64,000 nt of DNA from Cyclobacteriaceae bacterium (GCA_019638395.1 JAHBTX010000002.1:124001-188000); one strand, 5' to 3'; positions 8,006 through 16,683 are shown, counted from the stretch's first letter. A program made the numbers and translations. The notes: generated from the sequence alone by a model not told the origin.

Positions 8006-8679
8006 ACACGGTTTTACATGCCCGGGGTATTACCAAATACTTCTATGAGCCTGACAAATTTCAGGTACTCAAAAATATTGAATTGAACGTAGAGCGGGGG
8101 CAGTTCCTTTCGCTGGTTGGTAAATCCGGTTGTGGAAAATCAACATTAATGTATGTGCTATCCACCATGGATACCGACTACGAAGGCCAATTACAAATAG
8201 CCGGAAAATTGTTAACAGGTAAATCGCAAAACGAACTTGCCAAGTTCCGAAACCGGCACATTGGGTTTGTTTTTCAATTTCATTACCTACTACCCGAGTT
8301 TACGGTATTACAAAATGTTATGATACCAGCTTTGAAGTTAGGCGAACTGCCCTACGCTGAAATTGAACAGCGCGCTATTGAAAAACTTACGTTACTTGGC
8401 ATGGCCGAACATGCCCTTAAAAAAACAAATAAACTTTCAGGCGGACAGCAACAACGGGTAGCCATTGCGCGGGCCCTGATCAATAACCCCGATGTATTGA
8501 TGGGCGATGAACCCACCGGTAACCTGGATTCGCATAATTCAAACATAGTGTTCGATATTTTCAGAGAACTAACAACAGTACATCAGCAAACTATTATTGC
8601 CGTAACACACGATGAAGAATTTGCCCGAAGAACCGATCGGGTTGTAGAAATGAGCGATGGAAAAATTATCACACATTAA
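8002..8679 (+). CDS. ABC transporter ATP-binding protein, LolD/MacB type
   Basis: The 225-residue nucleotide-binding subunit shows Walker [10 protein letters not shown], signature [15 protein letters not shown], Walker [13 protein letters not shown] and the switch histidine in AVTHDEE. Length and motifs place it in the LolD/MacB/FtsE family, which powers FtsX-like permeases. The ATGA overlap with the permease gene and the adaptor just upstream define the complex. A LytS/LytTR pair follows 200 nt downstream and may regulate the operon. Confidence 0.95.
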   Translation: MNTVLHARGITKYFYEPDKFQVLKNIELNVERGQFLSLVGKSGCGKSTLMYVLSTMDTDYEGQLQIAGKLLTGKSQNELAKFRNRHIGFVFQFHYLLPEFTVLQNVMIPALKLGELPYAEIEQRAIEKLTLLGMAEHALKKTNKLSGGQQQRVAIARALINNPDVLMGDEPTGNLDSHNSNIVFDIFRELTTVHQQTIIAVTHDEEFARRTDRVVEMSDGKIITH

Positions 8680-8734
8680 ATCTGAAATAGGGGTATTAAC
8701 ATAACAAGGTGTCATAGTAAAAAAATCAGTTTTT

Positions 8735-8872
8735 ATGGCAGCAAACTCCACACAGAAAAACGAACTACAGTTGGCGGGTTCGTACGTTAGTCTTTTTCAG
8801 GTAGCATTAACTAACTTGTACCTGTGGCAAATGGAACAAACTAAAAACCGGCAAAAGCGCACTAAACCCTGA
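8735..8872 (+). CDS. Small ORF, 45 residues, just upstream of the histidine kinase
   Basis: This frame runs from ATG 8735 to TGA 8870-8872 and ends 1 nt before the ATG of the LytS gene. The product starts MAANSTQKNEL, has a mildly hydrophobic centre (VSLFQVALTNLYLW) and a basic tail (KNRQKRTKP). I do not recognise it. The tight spacing and protein-like composition suggest a real small gene translated with the kinase, but chance cannot be excluded. Confidence 0.4.
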   Translation: MAANSTQKNELQLAGSYVSLFQVALTNLYLWQMEQTKNRQKRTKP

Positions 8873-8873
8873 T

Positions 8874-9905
8874 ATGCAGCTAAACCCTCTACTCGGTTAT
8901 AAGAGTTGGCGTAATCTCTATAAAACCTATGCTATTATAACTGGCTTATGCGTACTGGGCTTTTTGGTTCGGGTATTGGCCGTTCAATCCTTTACAATAG
9001 AGTTTCAGTTTCGCGTATTACTTGTTTCGTTACCCATTGTAATTATAAGTTGGGAAACATTACGTGGTATTAATTTACTATTGGATCGGGTTTATCCGTA
9101 TAGCCGCAACGTAGCTGTTCGGATTATTCTGCAACTTGTTTTGGGCACTATGTTTGGGTTAATAAGCCGGATATTGATTTATTATTACGGTGAACCCCGC
9201 ATTCCCATTCCGGTTGATGAATTGTTCCTGAAGCTAACCTGGGCGGGGTACATGTTTTTTCCCGGTATTGTAAACATGGGCTTTTTCATAGCGTACTTTA
9301 TAGGTAAATGGAAAGAAGAATTACTTAAAGCCGAACGCCTTGAAAAGGAAAAGGCACAGGTTCAATTCGATAATCTTAAAAATCAACTTAATCCACATTT
9401 TTTATTTAATGTGCTGGCATCACTTCATAGTTTAATTTTAGAAAACCAACAGCTTGCTTCCCGGTTTTTGCAACACCTGTCAAAAGTATATCGATATGTG
9501 TTGCAGCATAAGGAACATAACCTGGTGGCGTTACAAACTGAATTGGATTTTATTCAAAACTATATTTTCTTAGCTCAAACCCGTTTCGATAATGCACTTG
9601 AGTTGTGTGTAGCTGTAAAGGAAGAAGACCTGGATAAACAACTGATACCTGTTACGTTGCAGGTTCTATTGGAGAATGCTTTTAAGCATAATGTAATCGA
9701 TGTTAAACGACCTTTAAAAATTAAAATCTTTACAGCCGATGATTTTCTAATTGTACATAACAACCTGCAAATACGAAGGCGTGTGGAAGATTCAAATGGG
9801 CAAGGCCTTGATAATTTGAGCAAGTTATATCGCTACCTTACCGGAAAGAACGTAGAAGTAGTGGCAACCGAAAAAGATTTTACCGTTAAAGTGCCGCTTG
9901 TATGA
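8874..9905 (+). CDS. LytS-type sensor histidine kinase
   Basis: This 343-residue membrane kinase has four hydrophobic helices in the first 150 residues, a short coiled coil (KWKEELLKAERLEKEKAQ) and a His_kinase domain. The phosphorylation motif is NQLNPHFLFN and the N-box is LLENAFKHN. The ATP-binding part is short, as usual for this family. It overlaps the LytTR regulator gene by 4 nt (ATGA), so the two form a two-component system. The position directly after the efflux genes suggests control of them. The signal is unknown. Confidence 0.92.
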   Translation: MQLNPLLGYKSWRNLYKTYAIITGLCVLGFLVRVLAVQSFTIEFQFRVLLVSLPIVIISWETLRGINLLLDRVYPYSRNVAVRIILQLVLGTMFGLISRILIYYYGEPRIPIPVDELFLKLTWAGYMFFPGIVNMGFFIAYFIGKWKEELLKAERLEKEKAQVQFDNLKNQLNPHFLFNVLASLHSLILENQQLASRFLQHLSKVYRYVLQHKEHNLVALQTELDFIQNYIFLAQTRFDNALELCVAVKEEDLDKQLIPVTLQVLLENAFKHNVIDVKRPLKIKIFTADDFLIVHNNLQIRRRVEDSNGQGLDNLSKLYRYLTGKNVEVVATEKDFTVKVPLV

Positions 9906-10651
9906 ATGTATTGATTATTGAAGACGAGCCGTTGGTAGCTAAAGACCTGCATACCATGTTAACCCGGCTTGAATCGGCCGTACATATAGTTGCCACACTG
10001 GCAAGCGTGGAACAAGCCCGATCCTGGTTTGCCGCAAACCCACAACCCGATCTTATTCTGGCCGATATTCAGTTAGCCGATGGTGTAAGCTTTGAGGTTT
10101 TTGAAAAACTTAAAATTACCTGCCCCATTATTTTTACTACTGCTTATGATGTGTATGCCATCCGTGCTTTTAAACTTAATAGCATCGACTACCTGCTAAA
10201 ACCAATTGACGAGAAGGAATTAGAGCGCGCCCTTACCAAGTATAAAAAAATTTCGGTGGGGTTACATGCCGAGTCGTTGCTCAATCTGTTACACCATCTT
10301 AACACCGAGCCGCGAAAATACAAGGAGCGCTTTTTATCCATGCAGCGAAATAATTTTGTGCCCATACCTGTAAGTGAAATCGCCTTTTTCAGTAAAGAAG
10401 AACTGATTTTTATTAACACCCTGACGGGCGAAAAGCTATTGAGCGACCACCACACCATGGACGAATTGGAATCGTTACTCGATCCGGCTGTTTTTTTTCG
10501 TGTAAACCGGCAACACCTGGTTCACATTAAAAGCGTAGCCCGAGTAAAGACCACAAACAAAGGCTTGATTGTACAACTCAAGCCTCCGTACACTATTGAA
10601 CTGGAAATGAGCCGCGAAAAAGTTACAGCCTTTAAGCAATGGCTGGGTTAA
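9902..10651 (+). CDS. LytTR-family response regulator
   Basis: The 249-residue protein has an N-terminal receiver domain with the acidic pocket IEDEP, phosphoacceptor D55 (LADIQLAD), T in FTTAYD and K in LLKPID. A C-terminal LytTR DNA-binding domain follows (about 150-245, with FFRVNRQHLVHIKSV). LytTR regulators bind direct repeats upstream of target promoters. It is the partner of the preceding LytS kinase. Its stop codon is immediately followed by the stop of the convergent Dabb gene. Confidence 0.94.
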   Translation: MNVLIIEDEPLVAKDLHTMLTRLESAVHIVATLASVEQARSWFAANPQPDLILADIQLADGVSFEVFEKLKITCPIIFTTAYDVYAIRAFKLNSIDYLLKPIDEKELERALTKYKKISVGLHAESLLNLLHHLNTEPRKYKERFLSMQRNNFVPIPVSEIAFFSKEELIFINTLTGEKLLSDHHTMDELESLLDPAVFFRVNRQHLVHIKSVARVKTTNKGLIVQLKPPYTIELEMSREKVTAFKQWLG

Positions 10652-11059
10652 TTATGCATTGATGGTATCATATACCACTACCTTCTCCCACAAGTGCGAG
10701 CACTCGGCTATAAACTTTTGGTGAATAGGATGATCCTGGTATGTTTTCTGACCAGCCAGGTCTTTAAAGAACATCAGTTCCGATACTGCATAACTATTAT
10801 CTACCACATCGCGTTTTTCGGTGCTGGCCGGAACACCCACGTGTATGTATTGAATGGTTTCAATTTTGGCGAGCGACTTTACACCTGCCACTAACTTAGC
10901 CAGATCTTCTTTCGAATTCGGATTCTTAAGCCAGAAGAACACATGGTGCACCAGCACATTTTTTTCTTGATCCATGGGAAATACATTTAAAGCAGGTGCC
11001 AAAGATAGCAAAGAGGCGCTTGCTAAAAACTTTCTGCGCGATGACTTTACCTTCGTCAT
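10652..11059 (-). CDS. Exported Dabb (dimeric alpha/beta barrel) domain protein
   Basis: The 135-residue protein begins with a Tat-like signal (SRRKFLASASLLSLAPA), which predicts export as a folded protein. The rest matches the stress-responsive A/B-barrel domain: it starts VHHVFFWLKNPN, has repeated beta strands, and ends near WEKVVVYD. Dabb proteins form dimers, and most have no known reaction. A CAAAAATA sequence at 11103-11110 (TATTTTTG on this strand) could be its -7 box. Confidence 0.85.
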   Translation of the reverse strand: MTKVKSSRRKFLASASLLSLAPALNVFPMDQEKNVLVHHVFFWLKNPNSKEDLAKLVAGVKSLAKIETIQYIHVGVPASTEKRDVVDNSYAVSELMFFKDLAGQKTYQDHPIHQKFIAECSHLWEKVVVYDTINA

Positions 11060-11156
11060 AATTTTTTGATAAGATTAAAAATTAAAATTTATAGAGCCTA
11101 CTCAAAAATAGATTTATTTGATCACCTTTTCTAAATCCGTGCTAAATTTGTTTCAT

Positions 11157-11230
11157 CGGGATGTAGCGCAGCCCGGTAGCGCGCTTCGTTCGGGACGAAG
11201 AGGCCGTGGGTTCGAATCCCGCCATCCAGA
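11157..11230 (+). tRNA. tRNA-Pro (anticodon CGG)
   Basis: The anticodon stem CTTCG/CGAAG encloses the loop TTCGGGA, giving anticodon CGG. The D arm is GCGCAGCCCGGTAGCGC, the T loop is TTCGAAT, and the C1-G72 pair is the one typical of tRNA-Pro. The acceptor stem CGGGATG/CATCCAG has a G-A mismatch at the second pair, which is unusual. No CCA is encoded. Confidence 0.93.
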
Positions 11231-11281
11231 CTACACATTAATGATCAGTTTGATACACTACTCATTCTGTATCTTTACCGC

Positions 11282-12325
11282 ATGATTTCCTTTTATCCGG
11301 GTCCATCGCAAGTACACAGCCGTGTGGCTGCCTATGTAAAAGAGGCCCAACACGCAGGCATGTTAAGCATGAACCACCGCAGCCCGGCCTGCATGGCGCT
11401 GGTAAAAAAAACCATAAGCGAACTGAAACAAAAATTGAATGTTCCAAAATCCTATACCGTCTTATTCCTGTCTTCGGCTACCGAATGCTGGGAGGTGCTG
11501 GCACAATCGCTGGTAGCGGAAAGCAGCACGCATATTTATAATGGCGCATTTGGCAAAAAGTGGTTTAGTTACACACAAGCGCTTAAGCCAGGCGCCACAC
11601 CCGTTGTGTTTCATCACGAAGAAGAGTTACCGGTTGCTCCATACCCAGGTGAAATAATTTGCATTACACAAAACGAAACCAGCAACGGCACACAAGTAAG
11701 TATGGAAACGCTGCGGCAGTTGCGCAAAAAAAATCATAAAAGCATTTTGGCTGTAGATGCCACCTCATCGATGGGTGGACAAGTACTTGATTTTTCGGTG
11801 GGCGATGTGTGGTTTGCTTCGGTACAAAAATGTTTTGGATTACCAGCCGGGCTTGCTGTAATGGTGTGTTCACCACGTGCAGTGCAGCGCGCGCAACGCC
11901 TGAACGAACACGCACATTATAACAGCCTGGTTAATCAGCTTCACTTTGCTGCTAACCATCAAACCACGCATACACCCAATGTATTGGGAATTTATCTTTT
12001 GTATCGGGTACTGCAAGATTCAACCGCAATACAACCCATTCATAAACGTTTAAGGCAACAGGCAGCAACTTGTTATACACATCTTACTAAGACCAAAAAT
12101 CTTCAGCCACTTATTCAAAACCCTGCAGTACGATCCGATACGGTAATTGCAGTTACCGCTTCAGATGCTGTTATTAAGCGTACTAAGGCAAAAGCGCAAA
12201 AGGCAGGCTTGCTGTTAGGCGAAGGCTATGGCGAATTAAAGCGTTCCACCTTCCGGGTGGCTAACTTCCCGGTTATAAAACCGGCTGCCTTCAGGCTGTT
12301 GTTAAACGTTTTAAAAAATAGCTGA
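11282..12325 (+). CDS. Class V aminotransferase (phosphoserine aminotransferase-like)
   Basis: This 347-residue PLP enzyme starts FYPGPSQV and shows NHRSP (residues 31-35), the cofactor aspartate in DATSSMGG (D159) and the probable Schiff-base lysine in SVQKCFGLP (K183). The pattern is closest to SerC-like members of the alanine-glyoxylate/phosphoserine family, but the usual partner serA is not adjacent, so I leave the symbol empty. The C-terminal GYGELKRSTFRVANFP motif is standard for the fold. TATCTTTA at 11270-11277 is a near-consensus -7 box close to the start. Confidence 0.83.
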   Translation: MISFYPGPSQVHSRVAAYVKEAQHAGMLSMNHRSPACMALVKKTISELKQKLNVPKSYTVLFLSSATECWEVLAQSLVAESSTHIYNGAFGKKWFSYTQALKPGATPVVFHHEEELPVAPYPGEIICITQNETSNGTQVSMETLRQLRKKNHKSILAVDATSSMGGQVLDFSVGDVWFASVQKCFGLPAGLAVMVCSPRAVQRAQRLNEHAHYNSLVNQLHFAANHQTTHTPNVLGIYLLYRVLQDSTAIQPIHKRLRQQAATCYTHLTKTKNLQPLIQNPAVRSDTVIAVTASDAVIKRTKAKAQKAGLLLGEGYGELKRSTFRVANFPVIKPAAFRLLLNVLKNS

Positions 12326-12428
12326 TCACCGCGAAGCAGATAAAACCTGCGCAGTTTCAATGCTTTCATTTTCAACCAACAGGTTTGTTCAACTACAAAA
12401 GCCGGGCGGTAGCGTTGCTATTTTGTAT

Positions 12429-12436
12429 TACCTTTG
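12429..12436 (+). promoter_or_regulatory. Candidate -7 promoter box for the MarC gene
   Basis: TACCTTTG matches TAnnTTTG and lies 16 nt before the ATG at 12453. It falls inside the longer open frame that begins at 12360, so the downstream start is preferred. No good -33 box is seen. Confidence 0.45.
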
Positions 12437-12452
12437 CCCGACATTTTTCCGT

Positions 12453-13022
12453 ATGAATTTCAAAGAAGTTTTTTCCGTTTCGTTAATCCTGTTTTCGGTA
12501 ATTGATATTATCGGGTCGGTGCCCTTTATTATTCTGATTAAAAAAAGAGAGGGTAGGATTTATGCCGAAAAAGCTACGTTAATCTCGGCTGTGTTGATGG
12601 TTGGGTTTTTGTACCTGGGACAATCCATCCTTAATCTTTTTGGCCTGGATGTGGCCTCCTTTGCAGTGGCCGGAGCCATTGTTATTTTTATTGTAGCGAT
12701 GGAAATGATTTTGGGCATTACGTTAATCAAAGACGATCCCGATGCAAAAGGTACAGGCTCAGTAGTACCACTCGCATTTCCATTAATTGCCGGAGCCGGA
12801 ACCTTAACTACTATACTTTCGCTACGCGCTGTATATGAAGAAACAAACGTATTAATTGGTATTTTGGTAAACCTGATTTTTGTTTACCTGGTGCTGCGCT
12901 CTTCTTCGTGGTTAGAGCGTGTAATCGGTAAGTCGGGCTTTGCGGTTTTACGTAGGGTATTTGGCGTAATTTTGTTGGCGATAGCCGTAAAGATTTTTAA
13001 GGGGAATGTACTTCCTATTTAA
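12453..13022 (+). CDS. MarC-family integral membrane protein
   Basis: The 189-residue protein has six hydrophobic helices and the MarC family features FSVIDIIGSVPFII near the start and FPLIAGAGTLTTILSL in the middle. Despite the name, MarC proteins have no proven antibiotic-resistance role and their function is open. I take the ATG at 12453 rather than 12360: the upstream 31 residues are not MarC-like, and a TACCTTTG promoter box lies within them. The gene appears monocistronic. Confidence 0.9.
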   Translation: MNFKEVFSVSLILFSVIDIIGSVPFIILIKKREGRIYAEKATLISAVLMVGFLYLGQSILNLFGLDVASFAVAGAIVIFIVAMEMILGITLIKDDPDAKGTGSVVPLAFPLIAGAGTLTTILSLRAVYEETNVLIGILVNLIFVYLVLRSSSWLERVIGKSGFAVLRRVFGVILLAIAVKIFKGNVLPI

Positions 13023-13139
13023 CCCTTCTGTATGAAATGAACATAACCAGATGCATACCCAATGGAATGTTTAATTTCACCGCACTGGTTGGTAGCGGCA
13101 CACTTCGTTTGCGAATTCAGTTGATCTTATTGTACAAAA

Positions 13140-13682
13140 ATGAAAATTAACACTATGAAATGGCTGGCTGCCGTATGGCTTATAGTTATAACCGTTGCCG
13201 TATGGGCTCAGCCACAAGAATATGTGTGCATGCCCTGCGGGCAGGCGTGCGATAAAGTAATCCATAACAAACCAGGTACATGTTCTGCATGCCACATGAA
13301 ACTGGTTTTAAAAAGCAGCCTGCAATTTGAAAATCTGAATGCTGAAGATTTTTGCCAGCGTATTACTTCAAATCCAAAAGCTATTTTGTTAGATGTACGA
13401 TCAAAAGCCGAGTTTGAGGGTCGAAGCTTAAGAAACACCTACGGGCATTTTATCAATGCAATTAATATCAATATTGATGAGTTAGAGAAGCGGCTTCCGG
13501 AATTGAATGACTACAAAGATCGGGAGATTCTGGTTTATTGCAGCCACAGTGTAAGAAGCCCGCGGGCGGCTATCCTGCTTAATAATCATGGTTTTAAAAA
13601 TGTGAAAAACCTGGATGGAGGCGTTTCTGTGTTGGATCCTACAACAACCTGCCTGAAAAAGAATTTCAAAATGCACGAATAG
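13140..13682 (+). CDS. Secreted rhodanese with N-terminal heavy-metal-binding segment
   Basis: The 180-residue protein has a signal peptide (cleavage near VWAQP), and the alternative start M6 gives the same mature form. A Cys/His-rich segment, YVCMPCGQACDKV and then PGTCSACHMKLV, resembles the heavy-metal-binding domain found in Cu/Zn resistance proteins. The C-terminal rhodanese domain (about 68-170) has LLDVRSKAEF, and the active-site cysteine is in VYCSHSVRS. Rhodaneses move sulfane sulfur. Here the extracytoplasmic site and metal-binding part suggest metal or redox handling in the periplasm, which is inference. Confidence 0.85.
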   Translation: MKINTMKWLAAVWLIVITVAVWAQPQEYVCMPCGQACDKVIHNKPGTCSACHMKLVLKSSLQFENLNAEDFCQRITSNPKAILLDVRSKAEFEGRSLRNTYGHFINAININIDELEKRLPELNDYKDREILVYCSHSVRSPRAAILLNNHGFKNVKNLDGGVSVLDPTTTCLKKNFKMHE

Positions 13683-13697
13683 AAAATCAAATTCGAA

Positions 13698-13728
13698 ACA
13701 ACGAGGCTGATGAAGGGAACCTCGTTGT
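13698..13728. terminator. Hairpin between two convergent genes
   Basis: ACAACGAGG (13698-13706) pairs perfectly with CCTCGTTGT (13720-13728) around a 13-nt loop. It lies between the stop codons of the rhodanese and YiaAB genes, so it may end transcription in both directions. The T-rich tract is poor, so this may work weakly or need other factors. Confidence 0.5.
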
Positions 13729-13744
13729 AATATCGGCAAGTTGA

Positions 13745-14164
13745 TTATAAAGTTTGATCTTGTCGTTCGGCCCATTGGCTATCGCGTGTGTTTTTCTGAA
13801 CGGCAATAGCCCCAAACAAACTTAAGGTAAACGACATGGCATAAAATCCTTTTTCACTTCTAATCAACTCGGCATTCCATAAACCTACCACCAACAATAC
13901 AATTGATAGCACAGTACAAAACCACGCAAGGCTATAATACATGTTGGTTACCGGAATATTTTCCAGTTGATCGCGTACTGCTTTTTGTAACGAGATAGCT
14001 GCAAACAAGCCAAATATCAGTACGGTAAAATAAAATCCTTTTTCATTCAACTGCATATCAGCATTCCACAAACCAATGATGTAAGCTAACATACCCGTTA
14101 ATAAAGCCACCCACGAAGCAGTAATAAATGCATTAGAGGGTTTTTGAATCGATTTGTTTTCCAT
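13745..14164 (-). CDS. YiaA/YiaB two-helix domain membrane protein
   Basis: The protein starting MENKSIQKP has 139 residues and contains the same two-helix unit twice (FITASWVALLTGMLAYIIGL..., then YYSLAWFCTVLSIVLLVVGL...). Each unit ends with a WNA.....EKGFY motif, typical of YiaAB domains. The function is unknown. I prefer the ATG at 14164 over 14245 because the upstream residues are atypical and a TACATTTG promoter box lies in that segment. It is downstream of a Crp-like gene on the same strand but has its own likely promoter. Confidence 0.87.
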   Translation of the reverse strand: MENKSIQKPSNAFITASWVALLTGMLAYIIGLWNADMQLNEKGFYFTVLIFGLFAAISLQKAVRDQLENIPVTNMYYSLAWFCTVLSIVLLVVGLWNAELIRSEKGFYAMSFTLSLFGAIAVQKNTRDSQWAERQDQTL

Positions 14165-14185
14165 TTTTAGTTGGTTTAACCGATT

Positions 14186-14193
14186 CAAATGTA
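14186..14193 (-). promoter_or_regulatory. Candidate -7 promoter box for the YiaAB gene
   Basis: On the minus strand this is TACATTTG, an exact TAnnTTTG match, 21 nt upstream of the ATG at 14164. It lies inside the longer frame and supports the shorter start. Confidence 0.45.
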
Positions 14194-14250
14194 GAAGCCA
14201 ACCCTTGTGGCTACTTTGATATATGTCAAAAAAAGTGCTTAGCAATTTTT

Positions 14251-14814
14251 TTACACTTTGGTGCGAATACGGCTAAGGGTTTCTTGTGTAATGCCGAGGT
14301 AAGAAGCAATGTAGCCCAGTGGCACGCGTTGCAAAATATGGGGTGCCGTGCTCATCAGATTTTCATATCGCTCGCGGGCCTCTTTGAAGTGATTCGCTAC
14401 AAACCGCTCTTCCAGCATTACATAATAGCGTTCGTGCATTATTCTACCTAATCGCTCCATGTCTTTATGCCTGGCGTACAACGTTTGCAAATCGTTGTAG
14501 CCAATAGCCCACAGCGTACAATCTTCAATTGCCTGAATATTTTCTACTGCCGGTTTGCGCGAAATAAAACTAAAGAAGGAAGTAACGAAGCTATCTTCAA
14601 ATCCAAACCAATAGGTAATTTCTTTGCCATCTAAATTATAAAATCCGCGTAAGCAACCTCGCTCAACAAAATAAACATGGTTGCATACTTTCGCTTCTGT
14701 TACCAGAAATTCACCTTTTGCCAATTGTACCTGCCGCAAAACTTTCGCAAGATCGTGAAGTGCGGTTTGACACAACGGAGAAAACTGATTGATATGATCG
14801 AGCAAAGATTTCAA
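14251..14814 (-). CDS. Crp/Fnr-family transcriptional regulator
   Basis: The 187-residue protein has an N-terminal cyclic-nucleotide-binding-like beta roll (about 20-115, with GEFLVTEAKVCNHVYFVERGCLRGF) and a C-terminal winged helix (about 150-187, ending in YLGITQETLSRIR). Residues for cAMP binding are not conserved, so the ligand is unknown; many Bacteroidota members are of this type. It starts 5 nt after the stop of the SRPBCC/GyrI-like gene, so the two are one operon. Confidence 0.9.
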   Translation of the reverse strand: MKSLLDHINQFSPLCQTALHDLAKVLRQVQLAKGEFLVTEAKVCNHVYFVERGCLRGFYNLDGKEITYWFGFEDSFVTSFFSFISRKPAVENIQAIEDCTLWAIGYNDLQTLYARHKDMERLGRIMHERYYVMLEERFVANHFKEARERYENLMSTAPHILQRVPLGYIASYLGITQETLSRIRTKV

Positions 14815-14819
14815 TTGTA

Positions 14820-15743
14820 CTACACAACCGGAAAATGTACTTCGGTTACCTGCTCGTTTTCAGCCGCGCTACCCGGCATGGTGTTATAGGTTTCAAAGGG
14901 ATCAATCCCCTTTTTCCATTTAAAAACTTTGGCTTGTTGCAGGTTGTACTGTGCACTCCAGGCATTGCCTAGGTGTTTGTAATTTCCGATGTGGGTTATT
15001 GTGTTTACCTTAATTGCGGGTATGGTTCCGGTTATGGCCCCGGCCGGTACGTTTGCAGGTATAGACTTTATCGGAAACGCTGCCGTATAAATAACCTCCT
15101 TTTTCACAACATCCCATTTATGGTAAATCGAAAAAGGAATTCCGTTGAGTGAGCCTGGGTTATTATTATTCCAGCTAAACAGCTTGCCAAAGTCGGCTTT
15201 CATTTTTTCATCAATGGCATCCATTGCACAAGTGGTTTTAAAACCTATGTAGGTGCACCCGGCAAAATCGGTAATACCTTTAAAGGTAAGGTTGGACGGA
15301 ACCGCACCAGTCTCCAGGTAATCCTTCAGCATAAGTAGGCCTCGGTTATAATCCATGCCAATGTAGGCTGTCATCATCTTTTTCATGAAGAATAAAAAGA
15401 AAGGCAGGCTGCCATTCATACACCACGTAAGGTGGGTGCCAGTGGTAGTTGGCTTAAGTTCAAACCAGGTTGAAGAGGTGGACTTCCATGGTTTCAGAAA
15501 TGTAACTTGTGTATCCAATCGCTGGGCTGGATTTTCGCTGGTGATTTTCATTTCGCCACTGCCAGTACGCTTGCCATCCCAGGTATAGTGCTTACCTCCG
15601 GGCGCAACCGTTACTTTTGATTCTGGTTCCAGTATAAGCCAGGGCGACCACACACGCCAATTATGAAAGTCGGCTAAGAAAGCATACACTACATTGGGTG
15701 ATACGTTAATCTCAATTGATTTTTCAACATGAAAGGCAGGCAT
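14820..15743 (-). CDS. SRPBCC domain fused to GyrI-like effector-binding domain
   Basis: The 307-residue protein has an N-terminal polyketide-cyclase/START-like domain (about 1-145, starting EKSIEINVSPNVVYAFLADF) and a C-terminal GyrI-like small-molecule-binding domain (about 155-290). Both halves bind hydrophobic ligands in other proteins. No catalytic motif is evident. The following Crp/Fnr gene is co-transcribed, so a ligand-responsive regulatory module is possible (inference). A weakly basic stretch near 115-130 is not a convincing membrane helix. Confidence 0.8.
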   Translation of the reverse strand: MPAFHVEKSIEINVSPNVVYAFLADFHNWRVWSPWLILEPESKVTVAPGGKHYTWDGKRTGSGEMKITSENPAQRLDTQVTFLKPWKSTSSTWFELKPTTTGTHLTWCMNGSLPFFLFFMKKMMTAYIGMDYNRGLLMLKDYLETGAVPSNLTFKGITDFAGCTYIGFKTTCAMDAIDEKMKADFGKLFSWNNNNPGSLNGIPFSIYHKWDVVKKEVIYTAAFPIKSIPANVPAGAITGTIPAIKVNTITHIGNYKHLGNAWSAQYNLQQAKVFKWKKGIDPFETYNTMPGSAAENEQVTEVHFPVV

Positions 15744-15829
15744 AGCATATGGGGTTTATGTGAAGGTATTAATTTGTTCTGAATTTTATATTTTCGAGGA
15801 TAGTATTGGTAGTACAACCTAACTTTATA

Positions 15830-16438
15830 ATGAAACTTTCTCTATTTATTTTGTTGGTAGTTGGCTACCAAACACAGGCACAACCGGATTCCACAGCCAT
15901 TATTCGCGAGGCTAAAAAATTTCAACAAGAGTTAAACCGATCTTACCAAAATAAAAAGACCTCGCCCCTTAACCCTGCCGACCTTCGAAAATTCAAGCAG
16001 CACGATTTCTTTCCTATTGCTACAAACTATGCAGTTACGGCCAAGGTTACTTTAACACCCAACACACCTTACAAACCGATGCCGGCAACCGGCCCAATTG
16101 TAAATAGTTACAGGGCGTTTGCATTACTTGATTTTGAATTGGATGGTCAACCCTGCCAACTCACACTCTATCAGTCGAAAGAATTAAACAACAACCCCGA
16201 ATATCACGATTATCTTTTTCTTCCTTTTACAGATCAAACAAGTGGCAGCGAAAGTTATGGAGGTGGCCGCTACCTGGATATGCGAATTCCGGAAGGTGAT
16301 ACAATGGTAATAAACTTTAACCTTGCTTATAATCCATACTGTGCCTACAGCACACGGTACTCATGTCCGCGGGTTCCTGCCAATAATCATCTGCCTGTGG
16401 CTATTAAAGCGGGGGTACGATTCAAATCAGAATATTAG
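15830..16438 (+). CDS. DUF1684-family exported protein
   Basis: From the ATG at 15830 the protein has 202 residues, with a signal peptide (LFILLVVGYQTQAQ). The conserved DUF1684 motifs are visible: FKQHDFFPI, YRAFALLDFELDG, YGGGRYLDMR and FNLAYNPYCAYS, the last near the end. The family has no assigned function. The longer frame from 15806 adds residues that spoil the signal peptide, so I choose the second methionine. Confidence 0.87.
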   Translation: MKLSLFILLVVGYQTQAQPDSTAIIREAKKFQQELNRSYQNKKTSPLNPADLRKFKQHDFFPIATNYAVTAKVTLTPNTPYKPMPATGPIVNSYRAFALLDFELDGQPCQLTLYQSKELNNNPEYHDYLFLPFTDQTSGSESYGGGRYLDMRIPEGDTMVINFNLAYNPYCAYSTRYSCPRVPANNHLPVAIKAGVRFKSEY

Positions 16439-16466
16439 AAGCATGATGATGCTGAGACAATTCCTG

Positions 16467-16664
16467 TTACTTGAAAATATTATACTTAGCCACCATTTGT
16501 TTGTAATGGGGCATCAGTTTTTCGTAGGCAGCTTCATCAGCTTTTTTCAGCATGTTCATCAACCCTCCAATGCCGGAATCTTTCAAGCTTACTTTTTGAT
16601 TTTTAATGTCTTCCATCTTCAGGCGGATGGAGGCTTCCAGTTTGCGCAGGTCGCGTTCGGTCAT
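16467..16664 (-). CDS. Small conserved-looking cytoplasmic protein, 65 residues
   Basis: The product starts MTERDLRKLEA and is charged and helical, with no signal or membrane segment. I do not recognise it. The start at 16664 is chosen over 16670 because it gives better spacing (19 nt) to a TACCTTTG promoter box at 16691-16684. It is convergent with the DUF1684 gene. Confidence 0.6.
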   Translation of the reverse strand: MTERDLRKLEASIRLKMEDIKNQKVSLKDSGIGGLMNMLKKADEAAYEKLMPHYKQMVAKYNIFK

Positions 16665-16683
16665 AAACAAAGTTGGTATAGTA

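Noticed and set aside
12360-12452. Longer N-terminus for the MarC protein
   Set aside because: The extra 31 residues are not MarC-like and contain a TACCTTTG promoter box 16 nt before the ATG at 12453.
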